From NCBI RefSeq assembly GCF_014489595.1, contig NZ_CP060790.1:434001-498000 (forward strand): a stretch of 64,000 nt of DNA, read 5' to 3'. The notes beneath the pieces are model-generated. The model had not been told where the DNA came from. It was given only the letters and a program-made list of their open reading frames with translations, and did not search any database. Every line of letters begins with the position of its first letter. The stretch's first letter is position 1. Source of the stretch: Paenacidovorax monticola (lineage in GTDB: Bacteria > Pseudomonadota > Gammaproteobacteria > Burkholderiales > Burkholderiaceae_C). Of the stretch, positions 1 through 9,538 are shown in pieces. The translations under genes and the position numbers were made by a program.

Positions 1-2
1 TG

Positions 3-332
3 GGCCGTGCCAAGGGACTGGACAAGGGCATGTACTTCTATGGGTATCTGAGCATTTCGGTGATACCCATGTCCATGGGCGTGATGCTCCTGCTCAAGCA
101 GCTGGCGGGCTCCAGCGCGGAGGAAGGCTGGCTGAAGAGAATCGCGCCGCTGACCCTGGGGGCCTATCTGGTGCACCCCATGTTTCTGGAGGCCATCCGG
201 GAATTCCTCTTCAAGCCGGAAAGCCAGCTTCCCCTGGTTTCCATTCCGCTTCTGTCGGTTCTCGTCTTTGGCGCATCCCTGGCGGTAGCCTTCATTTTCA
301 TGAAGCTGCCGGTTCTGAAGCGGACAATCTAG
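3..332 (+). CDS. Acyltransferase family 3 protein, C-terminal part (truncated by window edge)
   Basis: The frame is open from the left edge, so the true start lies outside. The visible 109 residues hold about three hydrophobic segments and the sequence LTLGAYLVHPMFLEAIR, which resembles the C-terminal part of membrane O-acyltransferases of family 3 (OafA/WecH type). Such proteins transfer acetyl or other acyl groups to exported sugars or lipids at the inner membrane. The family call rests on this short piece, so the substrate is unknown. The gene converges on fusA. Confidence 0.6.
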   Translation, partial: GRAKGLDKGMYFYGYLSISVIPMSMGVMLLLKQLAGSSAEEGWLKRIAPLTLGAYLVHPMFLEAIREFLFKPESQLPLVSIPLLSVLVFGASLAVAFIFMKLPVLKRTI

Positions 333-373
333 GGCCTGGGGCGGCAGAGCGCCGCGCGGGTGGTGCGCAGCGC

Positions 374-396
374 CTGCAGGGCGGGATGCCCTGCAG
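374..396. terminator. GC-rich hairpin between convergent genes
   Basis: A 9-bp inverted repeat, CTGCAGGGC / GCCCTGCAG with a 5-nt loop, lies between the converging acyltransferase and fusA genes. No T-run follows on either strand, so it is at best a weak or factor-assisted terminator. Confidence 0.35.
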
Positions 397-405
397 CCTG
401 CCGGC

Positions 406-2511
406 TTACTTGGTGGAGCGTGCGGCGACGATGGCCTCGGACACGTTGCGCGGAGCCTCGGCGTAGTGCTTGAACTCCATCGTGTACGTGGCGCGGCCCT
501 GCGTCATCGAGCGCAGCGACGTGGCGTAGCCGAACATCTCCGACAGCGGCACCTCGGCCTTGATGGCCTTGCCGCCACCCACCATGTCGTCCATGCCCTG
601 CACCATGCCGCGGCGGCTGGAGAGGTCGCCCATCACCGTGCCGGCGTAGTCTTCGGGCGTCTCCACTTCCACGGCCATCATCGGCTCCAGGATCACGGGG
701 TTGGCCTTCTTGCAGCCTTCCTTGAAGCCAAAGATGGCGGCCATCTTGAACGCCAGTTCGTTCGAGTCCACGTCGTGGTACGAGCCGAAGTGCAGCGTGA
801 CTTTCACGTCCACCACCGGGTAGTTGGCCAGCACGCCCTGCGTCACGGCTTCGTTGATGCCCTTTTCCACCGCCGGGATGAATTCGCGCGGCACCACGCC
901 GCCCTTGATCGCGTCGATGAATTCGATGCCCTTGCCGGGCTCGTTCGGCTCGATCTTGAGCACGACGTGGCCGTACTGGCCCTTGCCGCCCGACTGGCGC
1001 ACGAACTTGCCTTCGGCTTCTTCCACCGTCTTGCGGATGGTTTCGCGGTAGGCCACCTGGGGCTTGCCCACGTTGGCTTCCACGCCGAACTCGCGCTTCA
1101 TGCGGTCCACGATGATTTCCAGGTGCAGCTCGCCCATGCCACCGATGATGGTCTGGCCCGATTCTTCGTCGGTCTGCACGCGGAACGAGGGATCTTCGTT
1201 GGCCAGGCGGCCCAGCGCGATGCCCATCTTCTCCTGGTCGGCCTTGGACTTGGGCTCCACGGCCTGGCGGATCACGGGCTCGGGGAACACCATGCGCTCG
1301 AGCGTCACGACGGCGTCCGGATCGCACAGGGTTTCACCCGTGGTCACGTCCTTCAGGCCCACGCAGGCGGCGATGTCGCCGGCGCGGATCTCGTCCACTT
1401 CGATGCGCTCGTTGGCCATCATCTGCACGATACGGCCGATGCGCTCCTTCTTGCCGCGCACGGCGTTGTACACCGTCTCGCCCTTGGTCAGCACGCCCGA
1501 GTACACGCGCACGAAGGTCAGCTGGCCCACGAACGGGTCGGTCATCAGCTTGAACGCCAGCGCCGAGAACTTCTCGCCGTCGTCGGCCTTGCGGGTCGTT
1601 TCCTTCTCGTCCTCGTCCGTGCCGGCCACGGGGGGGATGTCCACGGGCGAGGGCAGGTAGTCGATCACGGCGTCCAGCATGCGCTGCACACCCTTGTTCT
1701 TGAACGCCGTGCCGCACAGCATGGGCTGGATCTCGGTGGCGATGGTGCGCACGCGCAGGCCCTGCTTGATCTCGGCCTCGGACAGGTCGCCCTCTTCGAG
1801 GTACTTGTTCATCAGCTCTTCGCTGGCCTCGGCTGCCGCCTCCACCATGTTCTCGCGCCACTTCTGCGCTTCGGCCTGCAGCTCGGCGGGGATGTCGGCG
1901 TAGTCGAACTTCATGCCCTGCGAGGCCTCGTCCCAGATGATGGCCTTCATCTTGAGCAGGTCCACCACGCCCTTGAAGCTGTCCTCGGCACCGATGGGGA
2001 TCACCACGGGCACGGGGTTGGCCTTCAGGCGCTCGATCATCATCTCGCGCACGCGAAAGAAGTCCGCCCCCACGCGGTCCATCTTGTTGACGAACGCGAG
2101 GCGGGGCACCTTGTACTTGTTGGCCTGGCGCCAGACGGTTTCCGACTGGGGCTGCACGCCGCCCACGGCGTCGTACACCATCACGGCGCCGTCCAGCACG
2201 CGCATGGAGCGCTCCACCTCGATGGTGAAGTCCACGTGGCCGGGGGTGTCGATGATGTTGAAGCGGTGCTCGGGGTAGGACAGGTCCATGCCCTTCCAGA
2301 AGCAGGTCACGGCGGCGGAGGTGATGGTGATGCCGCGCTCCTGCTCCTGCTCCATCCAGTCGGTGGTGGCGGCACCGTCGTGCACTTCGCCCAGCTTGTG
2401 GGTCACGCCCGTGTAGAACAGGATACGTTCGGTGGTCGTGGTCTTGCCAGCGTCGATGTGGGCCGAGATACCGATGTTGCGATAGCGTTCGATGGGCGTG
2501 AGGCGGGCCAT
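406..2511 (-). CDS. fusA: Translation elongation factor G (EF-G)
   Basis: 701 residues, the normal EF-G length. EF-G is the cytoplasmic GTPase that moves tRNA and mRNA through the ribosome after peptide bond formation and helps recycle ribosomes. G1 is AHIDAGKTT (residues 17-25), the effector region contains RGIT (59-62), G3 is DTPGH (88-92) and G4 is NKMD (about 142). Domains II to V follow without gaps. The gene is alone here, not in a rpsL-rpsG-fusA-tuf operon, so it may be a second EF-G copy. Its upstream region is shared with a divergent ArsR-type regulator. Confidence 0.97.
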   Translation of the reverse strand: MARLTPIERYRNIGISAHIDAGKTTTTERILFYTGVTHKLGEVHDGAATTDWMEQEQERGITITSAAVTCFWKGMDLSYPEHRFNIIDTPGHVDFTIEVERSMRVLDGAVMVYDAVGGVQPQSETVWRQANKYKVPRLAFVNKMDRVGADFFRVREMMIERLKANPVPVVIPIGAEDSFKGVVDLLKMKAIIWDEASQGMKFDYADIPAELQAEAQKWRENMVEAAAEASEELMNKYLEEGDLSEAEIKQGLRVRTIATEIQPMLCGTAFKNKGVQRMLDAVIDYLPSPVDIPPVAGTDEDEKETTRKADDGEKFSALAFKLMTDPFVGQLTFVRVYSGVLTKGETVYNAVRGKKERIGRIVQMMANERIEVDEIRAGDIAACVGLKDVTTGETLCDPDAVVTLERMVFPEPVIRQAVEPKSKADQEKMGIALGRLANEDPSFRVQTDEESGQTIIGGMGELHLEIIVDRMKREFGVEANVGKPQVAYRETIRKTVEEAEGKFVRQSGGKGQYGHVVLKIEPNEPGKGIEFIDAIKGGVVPREFIPAVEKGINEAVTQGVLANYPVVDVKVTLHFGSYHDVDSNELAFKMAAIFGFKEGCKKANPVILEPMMAVEVETPEDYAGTVMGDLSSRRGMVQGMDDMVGGGKAIKAEVPLSEMFGYATSLRSMTQGRATYTMEFKHYAEAPRNVSEAIVAARSTK

Positions 2512-2588
2512 GGTGGTGTCGCCGGGTCTGCGGGGCTTTCAGGCGAAGGCCTTGCGGGCGCCGGACTTGGTCAGGGTTGAAGGGAGTT

Positions 2589-2616
2589 TGATTGTACGAC
2601 TTTGTTCGTACTATCA
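2589..2616. promoter_or_regulatory. 28-bp dyad, likely operator between fusA and the ArsR-type gene
   Basis: TGAT-N-GTACGA, a 6-nt spacer, then TCGTAC-N-ATCA: both half sites are perfect mirror images. The dyad lies between the two divergent start codons (2511 and 2723), a normal place for an operator of the adjacent winged-helix regulator. Which protein binds is inference. Confidence 0.5.
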
Positions 2617-2722
2617 TCAATCATCGCTTCTTTGCCCCAGGCCGGTCCAGGGCACTGTGGCAAAGTAGCGCCCTTTTTACCGAAACCGTATGGCACCACC
2701 GTGAAGGTGCCTTGATGAAGAC

Positions 2723-3070
2723 ATGATCGCGAATCACCCGGACCGTGAACAGATTCGCCTGGAGAGCGTGCTCTCGGCCCTGGGCAACCCGCTGCGCCTG
2801 GCTGTGGTGCGGGCCCTGGCCGCCAGCGGCGAGCGTGCATGCGGCTCGCTGCTGCAGGGCCAGTCCAAGTCCACGATGACCCACCATTGGCATGTGCTGC
2901 GCGACAGTGGGGTGATATGGCAGCGGCCCTACGGCCGCGAGAACCTGCTCTCGCTGCGCCGCGAGGATCTGGATGCCCGTTTCCCCGGCATGCTGGACGC
3001 CGTCCTGTCGGCGGTGCAGCACGATCCCGCGACGCAGGAGGCGACTTCCCGGCACCTGCAGGGGACCTGA
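2723..3070 (+). CDS. ArsR/helix-turn-helix transcriptional regulator
   Basis: 115 residues forming a single winged-helix domain. The sequence LSALGNPLRLAVVRALA (about residues 18-34) is the usual ArsR first helices. STMTHHWHVLRDSGVIW (about 49-65) is the recognition helix, and the RPYGRENLLSLR wing follows. The N-terminal helix has no CxC metal site, so metal sensing of the ArsR/SmtB type is unlikely. It sits divergent to fusA across a strong dyad; autoregulation or control of fusA is possible but unproven. Confidence 0.75.
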   Translation: MIANHPDREQIRLESVLSALGNPLRLAVVRALAASGERACGSLLQGQSKSTMTHHWHVLRDSGVIWQRPYGRENLLSLRREDLDARFPGMLDAVLSAVQHDPATQEATSRHLQGT

Positions 3071-3076
3071 CCGCAG

Positions 3077-3516
3077 TCAGTGCCCGGGAGCGCGTTGGCG
3101 CAGCCGCAGGCCATCGCGGACGTTGAGCCCGATCAGTGCCAGGTTCGCCGCCCCCGCGACGAGTTCCAGCGCCTGCACGCCGTAGAAGACCGGGTCGAGC
3201 AGGCCCGCCCGCGCGCGCAGGGCCAGGAAGACAGCCGCTGGCGCGAGGACCAGCAGGCCGTTGGCCGCGATGTAGGGCATCCGCCGGCGCTTGGCCAGCA
3301 GCAGGGGATGCAGGCCCTTGCCCCCAGGGCGAACCCGCTGCCCGCCGTGAGCGCCATGGCCGGCACGAAGCCCAGCAGCGCATAGGCAATGCCCTGCTTG
3401 ACTCCCGCGATGCCCGCAGGGCCCAGGAACAGCTCGGCGACCACGGTGGACACCCAGAAGGTGGAGATAAACACCAGCGACAGCATGGCCATGGCGGCGT
3501 GGACCCTACGCTTCAT
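3077..3516 (-). CDS. Small four-helix membrane protein, frameshifted in this sequence
   Basis: The first half (MKRRVHAAMAMLSLVFISTFW onward) and the second half (KRRRMPYIAANGLLVLAPAAV region to the stop) lie in different frames. Adding one base to the C-run at 3321-3325 joins them into a 146-residue protein with about four hydrophobic helices. The start overlaps the end of the MarR gene by 11 bases, so the two are co-transcribed. No function can be assigned; a MarR-controlled small membrane protein is all the context says. The break is probably a sequencing deletion. Confidence 0.6.
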
Positions 3517-3978
3517 CGGTGCTCTCCGGTGCGCCCTCCGCTGTGGCGTGCAGGGCCAGCAGGGTGGCCAGCACCTGGGCGGTGGTGCGCAGCTCCTCGG
3601 CGCTGAACGCGGCGGCCAGCCCCTGGGCGCGTTCCTGCCAGCGCTGGGCGATGGCACCGTAGGTGCGCAGGCCTGGCACCGTGAGCGCATGCAGAGGCGA
3701 GCGCTTGTGCTGCGGATTGGCGCGGACTTCGATCAGGCCCGACTGCGCGAGCAGGTGGAGCTGCTTCTGTGCGCCCTGGCGGGAGACACCCATGCGTGCG
3801 CCGACCTGCGGGGCCGTGAGGGGCTGGCCCGCGAGCGCCAGGGCCCCAGCATCTGCCAGCGCGCGCTCGTGAGGCCTTCCGGGGCCACGAAGCCATCGCC
3901 CCAATCGACCAGGGCGCCGTTGAGCTGGAACAGCGTGAGGACCACATCGGTCAACTGATCGGCTTTCGTTTTTCTCAC
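3506..3978 (-). CDS. MarR-family transcriptional regulator, frameshifted in this sequence
   Basis: The N-terminal part (MRKTKADQLTDVV to ARWQMLG) and the rest (LALAGQPLTAPQVGARMGVS onward) are in different frames. One added base in the C-run at 3844-3847 gives a continuous 157-residue MarR protein, the normal length for the family. The winged helix with recognition helix GVSRQGAQKQLHLL and wing NPQHKRSPLHALT is clear. A near-perfect dyad (3996-4031) covers its promoter and fits autorepression. The downstream membrane protein overlaps it. Confidence 0.7.
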
Positions 3979-3995
3979 GGGGCTTTCTCCTTTAA

Positions 3996-4031
3996 TGACA
4001 ACCAGTTTCCATTATTGGAAACTGGTTGTCA
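3996..4031. promoter_or_regulatory. Perfect 16-bp-arm inverted repeat at the marR promoter
   Basis: Arms TGACAACCAGTTTCCA and TGGAAACTGGTTGTCA are separated by TTAT. The dyad starts 18 bases upstream of the MarR start codon. On the minus strand its outer edge contains TTGACA, a good -35 hexamer, so a bound dimer would block transcription. The exact symmetry suggests a high-affinity autorepression operator. Confidence 0.7.
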
Positions 4032-4128
4032 ATATGGCATGAATTGGATGGCATTCCATGGATGCGGCTGCACCCCTTCGGCGTTTGAGCGTAGATTGGA
4101 AGCCCCGCTGCTTGCCGGAGTCCCTGCC

Positions 4129-4707
4129 ATGGAGACGCCCCTGATGCCGCAGCCGCCGGCCGTGCCGGCCGGGTTGCGCGAGAACCTGTTCTTTGCCCTC
4201 CTGCTCGAGGGGCCGCAGGCCGATGCGGTGGCCAGCCTGGCCCTGCGGATGCGTGCGGCCCATGGCCTGCACGGCAAGCCGATGCGGACCGAGCGCCTGC
4301 ACATGACGCTGCTGTGGCTGGGTGCCTTCGCCGACGGGGTGCCCCAGGATGTGCGCGCCTGTGCGCTGGAGGCCGGAGCGCGGGTGGCGCAGCCCGCGTT
4401 CGGTGTGGAGCTCGACCGCGTGCTGAGCTTTGCCGCGCACCGGGAGAGGCCCCTGGTGCTGTGCGGCGCGGGCGATGGCGTGGCGGGGGCCGTGGCGCTG
4501 CACCGGGCCTTGTTCGAGGCGGTGTACCGGCGCCCCGCGCGGCCTGCGGATTTCACGCCCCATGTGACGCTGCTGCGCGACCGGCAGCCGGTGCCTGAGC
4601 ACCCGGTCGAGCCCATCCGCTGGCAGGTCCGGGCGTTCTCGCTGCTCCTCAACCAGGTGGGCCGCGGTGGCCCCTACGCGGAACTGGGACGCTGGCCGCT
4701 GCGTTGA
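4129..4707 (+). CDS. 2'-5' RNA ligase / cyclic phosphodiesterase family protein
   Basis: 192 residues from ATG 4129, chosen because GGAG lies about 10 bases upstream; the frame itself is open to 4015. The two HxT signatures of the 2H phosphoesterase superfamily are visible: HMTLLWLG (about residue 62) and HVTLLRD (about residue 145). The family (LigT/ThpR) hydrolyses 2',3'-cyclic nucleotides and can act on RNA 2'-5' bonds; the physiological substrate is not known. It faces away from the MarR gene and converges on putA. Confidence 0.8.
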   Translation: METPLMPQPPAVPAGLRENLFFALLLEGPQADAVASLALRMRAAHGLHGKPMRTERLHMTLLWLGAFADGVPQDVRACALEAGARVAQPAFGVELDRVLSFAAHRERPLVLCGAGDGVAGAVALHRALFEAVYRRPARPADFTPHVTLLRDRQPVPEHPVEPIRWQVRAFSLLLNQVGRGGPYAELGRWPLR

Positions 4708-4741
4708 ACCCGCTGGCCATTGCGCGGGCAGCCCCGGGCCC

Positions 4742-7700
4742 TCATGCCATCGTCATGAGGCTGGCATTGCCCCCTGCGGCAGCCGTGTTGACGCTCAGTG
4801 CGCGCTCGGTCAGCAGGCGCTCCAGCGGCACGCCGGTATCGCCCGGGCGCAGCGCCGTCACGCCCACGATGGGGCCTGGGCGCCGGGCCAGCGCCTGGCA
4901 CAGGGCGGGCAGGGCGTCGGCGCTGCCGTGGTGCAGCACCGCGTCCAGCGGCTGGCCAGGGGCCTGCCAGTCCGCCACGCAGGCAATGCGCTCCTGTACG
5001 GCGGCAGGCAGCCGCTCGCGCAGCGGCGCATGCTGCGCGGGCCACAGGGCCCGGCCGCCCACGGCCAGCACGGCGGCCAGCTGGGTCAGCAGATCGGCTT
5101 CGCTGGACGCAAGGCACAGCGTGTGCTCGCGTGGCAGCAGGGTGTAGGTGTTGCGCTCGCCCGTGGGGCCGGGCAGGGTGTGGGTGGTGCCGCTGGGTGA
5201 CTGGTCCGCCATCTGGCCGCAGACGCCCGCAAGCGCCTGCGGGCCTTGGGCGCGGGCCCAGTCGGCCAGTGCGCGCAGCGGGGCCTGCAGCGCGGTCCGC
5301 TGTGCATCGTCGGGCGGCGTGGCGGCGACGGCCTGCAGCGTGGGCGCCAGCGGTCCGGGGTGACGGGCCAGCAGGCGCAGCAGGTACAGCGGACCGCCCG
5401 CCTTGGGGCCGGTGCCCGACAGCCCCTCGCCGCCGAAGGGCTGCACGCCCACCACGGCGCCGACCATGTTGCGGTTGACGTAGACGTTGCCGGCATGGGC
5501 GCGGCGCACCACATGGTCGATGGTCTCGTCAATGCGCGTGTGCAGGCCTTGCGTGAGCCCGTAGCCCGTGGCGTTGATCTGGTCGAGCAGTGTGTCCAGC
5601 TCCTCGCGTTCGTAGCGCACCAGGTGCAGCACGGGGCCGAAGACCTCGCGCTCCAGCTCGGCGATGCTGTCCAGCTCGATCAGCGTGGGGGGCACGAAGG
5701 TGCCCTGGGCCGTGTCCGCGGCATCCGTCCAGCCGGCCGCGCCCTGGTGCACGCGGCGGCCGCGCGCGCGCAGTGCCTCGATGTGGCGCTGGATGTTGGC
5801 CTGGGCCTCGGCGTCGATGACCGGGCCCACGTCGGTGGCGAGCCGGGCGGGGTTGCCCAGGCGCAGCTCGCCCATGGCTCCCTGGAGCATGGCGACCACG
5901 CGGTCCGCGGCGTCCTTCTGCACGCACAGCACGCGCAGGGCCGAGCAGCGCTGGCCCGCGCTGTCGAAGGCCGAGGCGACGGCGTCGCCCACCACCTGTT
6001 CCACGAGCGCGGACGAGTCCACGATCATCGCGTTCTGCCCACCCGTCTCCGCGATCAGTGCCACGGGCTGCCCGTCGGGCCGCAGCCGGGAGGCCACGCT
6101 GCGCTGCAGCAGGCGTGCGACCTCGGTGGAGCCCGTGAACATCACCCCGGTCACGCGGGCGTCGGCCACCAGGCGCGCGCCCACGGTCTCGCCAGGGCCG
6201 GGCAGCAGCTGCAGCGCGCCGGCGGGCACGCCGGATGCGTGCAGCAGGCGCACGGCTTCGTGGGCGATCAGCGGGGTCTGCTCGGCGGGCTTGGCGAGCA
6301 CCACGTTGCCGGCCGCAAGCGCCGCCGCGATCTGGCCCATGAAGATGGCGAGCGGAAAGTTCCAGGGGCTGATGCAGACCACCGGGCCCAGCGGCACGTG
6401 CGTGGCGTTGGAGAAATCGCGCTGCACCTGGGCCGCGTAGTAGCGCAGGAAGTCCACGGCCTCGCGCACCTCGGCCACGGCATTGGCGGCGGTCTTGCCG
6501 GCCTCGCGCATCAGCAGGCCCATGAGCAGTGGCATGCGCGCCTCCAGCGCGTCGGCCGTGCGCTGCAGCGTGGCGGCGCGGTCCACGGGCGCGGTGGCGG
6601 ACCAGGCGGGCTGCATATCGGCCGCGCAGACCAGGGCCAGGTCCACGTCGGCCTCGGTGGCGTCCTGCACGTGGCCCACGGTGTCGCGCGCGTCGGCGGG
6701 GTTGCGCACGGGCCGAGCGGGGCCGGGCGCGGCGGCGCGGGCCAGCAGCGGCGCTGCGTGCCAGGGGACATGCGCGCTGTCCCCGAGCGCCGTGGCGAGG
6801 TCGGCCAGCACCTGTTCGCTGGCCAGATCCAGGCCCGCCGAGTTGCGGCGGACCGGCCCATAGAGCGAAGCGGGCGCCGGGATGCGCGGGTGGGGCAGGG
6901 CGCTGGCACCTTCGCGTGCCGCGGCTTCGTCCACGGCCGACACGGGCGGCGCCACCAGCGATTCGAGCGCGATGGAGCCGTCGGCGATGCGGTTCACGAA
7001 CGAGGTGTTGGCGCCGTTCTCCAGCAGGCGGCGCACGAGGTAGGCCAGCAGCGTCTCGTGCGTGCCCACGGGGGCGTACACGCGGCAGGGGCGGCCCAGG
7101 CGGCCCGCGCTGGTGGCGCCCACCACCTGCTCGTAGAGCGGCTCGCCCATGCCGTGCAGGCACTGGAATTCATACTGCCCGGCGTAGTAGTTGGGGCCCG
7201 CGAGCTGGTGGATGCTGGCCACGGTCTGCGCGTTGTGCGTGGCGAACTGCGGGTACACGGCCTCGGGCGCGGCCAGCAGCTTGCGTGCGCAGGCGATGTA
7301 CGAGACGTCGGTATGCGCCTTGCGCGTGTACACGGGGTAGTCGGCCAGGCCCTCCACCTGGGCGCGCTTGATCTCGCTGTCCCAGTAGGCGCCCTTGACG
7401 AGGCGCACCATGATGCGCCGGCCCGTGCGCCGCGCGAGATCGATCACGAAGTCGATCACGAAGGGGCAGCGCTTCTGGTAGGCCTGGATCACGAAGCCGA
7501 TGCCGCTCCAGCCTGCCAGCGCGGGCGCGTGGCACAGCTGTTCCAGCAGGTCGAGCGAGAGTTCGAGCCGGTCGGCTTCCTCGGCGTCGATGTTGAGGCC
7601 GATGTCGTAGTGGCGCGCGAGCTCGGCGAGCTGCTGCACGCGCGGGTACAGCTCGGCCATCACACGGTCCTGCTGCGCGCGGCTGTAGCGCGGGTGCAGG

Positions 7701-8563
7701 GCACTGAGCTTGATGGAGATGCCCGGTCCTTCGTAGATGCCGCGTCCGCCCGAGGCCTTGCCGATGGCGTGGATGGCCTGCACGTAGGACTCCATATAGC
7801 GGTCCGCGTCGTCGCTGGTGAGCGCGGCCTCGCCCAGCATGTCGTAGGAGTAGCGGAAGCCCTGGGCCTCCATGCGGCGCGCGTTGTCCAGGGCCTGGGC
7901 GATGGTCTCGCCGGTCACGAACTGCTCGCCCATCATGCGCATGGCCATGTCCACGCCCTTGCGCACCAGCGGTTCGCCGCCCCGGGCCGTGAGGCGGCGC
8001 AGGGCCGACGACAGACTGCCTTCGCTGTGCGTGGCCACGAGCTTGCCCGTGAGCAGCAGGCCCCAGGCGGCCGCGTTGACGAAGAGCGAAGGGCTCTTGC
8101 CCAGGTGGGCCTGCCAGTCGCCGCCTTCGATCTTGTCGCGGATCAGCGCGTCGCGCGTGGCTGCGTCGGGGATGCGCAGCAGCGCCTCGGCCAGGCACAT
8201 CAGGGCCACGCCCTCCTGCGACGAGAGCGAGAACTCCTGCAGCAGGCCTTGCACCAGGCCCACGCGGCCGCTGGCGGCCTTGCGTTCGCGCAGGCCGCGC
8301 GCCAGACGCAGGGCCAGTTCCTGCACCCGCTGCGCGAGTTCCTGCGGCAGGCGCGCCTGGGCCAGCAGCGGTGCCAGGGCCTCGGGCTCGGGGCGGCGGC
8401 AGGCGGCGGTGATGGCTTCGCGCAGGGCGCTGGCGGGGGCGGTTCGGGGGGCGAAGCGGGGTTGCTCGAAAGTGCCGGAGTCGGGCAGGTGGGGCGTCAG
8501 CATGGCGGCGATGAGGGCGGATGGATGGGGTTGCGGGCCGGGGCCCGGGCATGGCGCCATCAT
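4742..8563 (-). CDS. putA: Bifunctional proline dehydrogenase / delta-1-pyrroline-5-carboxylate dehydrogenase PutA
   Basis: Oxidises proline to glutamate in two steps, passing electrons to FAD and quinone and then to NAD+. The proline dehydrogenase barrel includes RLVKGAYWDSEIKRAQ. The aldehyde dehydrogenase part has ETGGQNA (general base) and the nucleophile in SAGQRCSALR (Cys codon 5945-5947). A C-terminal ALDH-like tail follows, as in long PutA types. No N-terminal ribbon-helix-helix is seen, so unlike E. coli PutA it should not repress its own gene; the divergent Lrp protein probably does. The frame is open to 8620 and starts at 8563, 8560 or 8503 are all possible. Confidence 0.95.
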   Translation of the reverse strand: MMAPCPGPGPQPHPSALIAAMLTPHLPDSGTFEQPRFAPRTAPASALREAITAACRRPEPEALAPLLAQARLPQELAQRVQELALRLARGLRERKAASGRVGLVQGLLQEFSLSSQEGVALMCLAEALLRIPDAATRDALIRDKIEGGDWQAHLGKSPSLFVNAAAWGLLLTGKLVATHSEGSLSSALRRLTARGGEPLVRKGVDMAMRMMGEQFVTGETIAQALDNARRMEAQGFRYSYDMLGEAALTSDDADRYMESYVQAIHAIGKASGGRGIYEGPGISIKLSALHPRYSRAQQDRVMAELYPRVQQLAELARHYDIGLNIDAEEADRLELSLDLLEQLCHAPALAGWSGIGFVIQAYQKRCPFVIDFVIDLARRTGRRIMVRLVKGAYWDSEIKRAQVEGLADYPVYTRKAHTDVSYIACARKLLAAPEAVYPQFATHNAQTVASIHQLAGPNYYAGQYEFQCLHGMGEPLYEQVVGATSAGRLGRPCRVYAPVGTHETLLAYLVRRLLENGANTSFVNRIADGSIALESLVAPPVSAVDEAAAREGASALPHPRIPAPASLYGPVRRNSAGLDLASEQVLADLATALGDSAHVPWHAAPLLARAAAPGPARPVRNPADARDTVGHVQDATEADVDLALVCAADMQPAWSATAPVDRAATLQRTADALEARMPLLMGLLMREAGKTAANAVAEVREAVDFLRYYAAQVQRDFSNATHVPLGPVVCISPWNFPLAIFMGQIAAALAAGNVVLAKPAEQTPLIAHEAVRLLHASGVPAGALQLLPGPGETVGARLVADARVTGVMFTGSTEVARLLQRSVASRLRPDGQPVALIAETGGQNAMIVDSSALVEQVVGDAVASAFDSAGQRCSALRVLCVQKDAADRVVAMLQGAMGELRLGNPARLATDVGPVIDAEAQANIQRHIEALRARGRRVHQGAAGWTDAADTAQGTFVPPTLIELDSIAELEREVFGPVLHLVRYEREELDTLLDQINATGYGLTQGLHTRIDETIDHVVRRAHAGNVYVNRNMVGAVVGVQPFGGEGLSGTGPKAGGPLYLLRLLARHPGPLAPTLQAVAATPPDDAQRTALQAPLRALADWARAQGPQALAGVCGQMADQSPSGTTHTLPGPTGERNTYTLLPREHTLCLASSEADLLTQLAAVLAVGGRALWPAQHAPLRERLPAAVQERIACVADWQAPGQPLDAVLHHGSADALPALCQALARRPGPIVGVTALRPGDTGVPLERLLTERALSVNTAAAGGNASLMTMA

Positions 8564-8607
8564 CGGCAATGCTTCGTTGAATGAATGTTCAAAAAAATGG
8601 TGATCCA

Positions 8608-9102
8608 ATGAATAATTCACTAATCATGAATCGCCTGGAAATCGATCTGGACCGCATCGACCGGAAAATTCTGTCGATCCTCCAGCAGGACGGCCGCATC
8701 GCCAACCTCAAGCTTGCAGAAAGCGTGGCGCTGTCGCCCACGGCCGTGCTCGCGCGCGTGCAGCGCCTCACGCGCGACGGCTACATCCTGGGCTACGAGG
8801 CGCGGCTGAACCCGCTCAAGCTCGGCGCGGGCATGCTGGTGTTCGTGGAGGTGCTGCTGGACCGCACCACGCCCAATGTGTTCGAGCAGTTCAAGGCCGC
8901 CGTGCAGGTGCGCCCCGAGATCATGGAATGCCACATGGTGGCGGGCGGCTTCGACTACCTGCTCAAGACCCGCCAGGCCGACATGAACGCCTACCGGGAG
9001 TTCGCGGGCGCGGTGCTCTGGCAATTGCCGGGCGTGCGCGAGACGCGCACCTACGCGGTCATGGAGGAGGTCAAGCATTCCACCCACCTCTACCTCGGGT
9101 GA
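8608..9102 (+). CDS. Lrp/AsnC-family regulator, probable activator of putA
   Basis: About 164 residues: helix-turn-helix (LDRIDRKILSILQQDGRI, then LAESVALSPTAVLARVQRL) and a C-terminal RAM ligand-binding domain (MECHMVAGGFDYLL). It is divergent from putA with overlapping AT-rich upstream DNA. Lrp-type proteins next to putA commonly respond to proline and switch on proline catabolism (PutR/BkdR style); the ligand here is inferred from position. In-frame ATGs at 8581, 8608 and 8626 make the start uncertain because none has a strong Shine-Dalgarno sequence. Confidence 0.88.
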   Translation: MNNSLIMNRLEIDLDRIDRKILSILQQDGRIANLKLAESVALSPTAVLARVQRLTRDGYILGYEARLNPLKLGAGMLVFVEVLLDRTTPNVFEQFKAAVQVRPEIMECHMVAGGFDYLLKTRQADMNAYREFAGAVLWQLPGVRETRTYAVMEEVKHSTHLYLG

Positions 9103-9170
9103 GGCCGGCGGCGCTGGCGCGCGCGAGACTCCCCGCGATAATCGCCGGCACGAGGACAAAGGAGAGGAAG

Positions 9171-9488
9171 ATGAAGAAAGTGAATGCACTGCGATTCGCC
9201 GCGCCCGTCGCCATGGCGCTGGCAGCCGGCCTGTCCGGCCAGGGCGCGCTTGCGGCCTGCTACGTGGTCTATGGCCCGGACGAGGAGGTGGCCTACCGCT
9301 CGCCGCTGCCGCCCGTGGACCTGTCGCGCAACCTGCATGAGACGCTGCCTGCCATCGCGCCGGGGGGCAAGCTCGTGTTCTGGCAGGGCAACTACGGCTG
9401 CGAGAACGAGATAAACCGCCTGCCGCTGGCGGCGCCAGCCCCCGCCGCCGCGCCGCAGGCGCCGGCCGCCCGCGCAGGGCGCGGCTGA
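9171..9488 (+). CDS. Small secreted protein of unknown function
   Basis: 105 residues with a clean signal peptide (MKKVNALRF, hydrophobic core, cleavage near QGALAACY) and a Pro/Ala-rich tail. The mature part has Cys just after the signal and a second Cys in NYGCENE, so one disulfide is possible. The start is set by AGGAGAG just upstream. I recognise no family; similar short secreted proteins occur next to metabolic genes in related genomes. It sits between the Lrp gene and rlmD. Confidence 0.7.
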   Translation: MKKVNALRFAAPVAMALAAGLSGQGALAACYVVYGPDEEVAYRSPLPPVDLSRNLHETLPAIAPGGKLVFWQGNYGCENEINRLPLAAPAPAAAPQAPAARAGRG

Positions 9489-9538
9489 GCCTTGCCCCCG
9501 GCCCGATCCGCGCGGCGGGGCTCTGAGACAATCGGGGG

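Noticed and set aside
466..2580. 704-codon plus-strand open frame opposite fusA
   Set aside because: It is His/Gly/Ala-rich shadow translation of the antisense of a textbook EF-G gene; no family features and typical of GC-rich codon bias.
3077..3978. True pseudogenisation of marR and its neighbour
   Set aside because: Both are broken by the same kind of single-base deletion in C-runs, like six other genes here, and the operator is perfectly kept, so sequencing error is more likely than decay.
5246..8584. 1112-codon plus-strand open frame opposite putA
   Set aside because: Same reason: antisense shadow of a complete PutA, with composition dominated by His, Gly and Arg.
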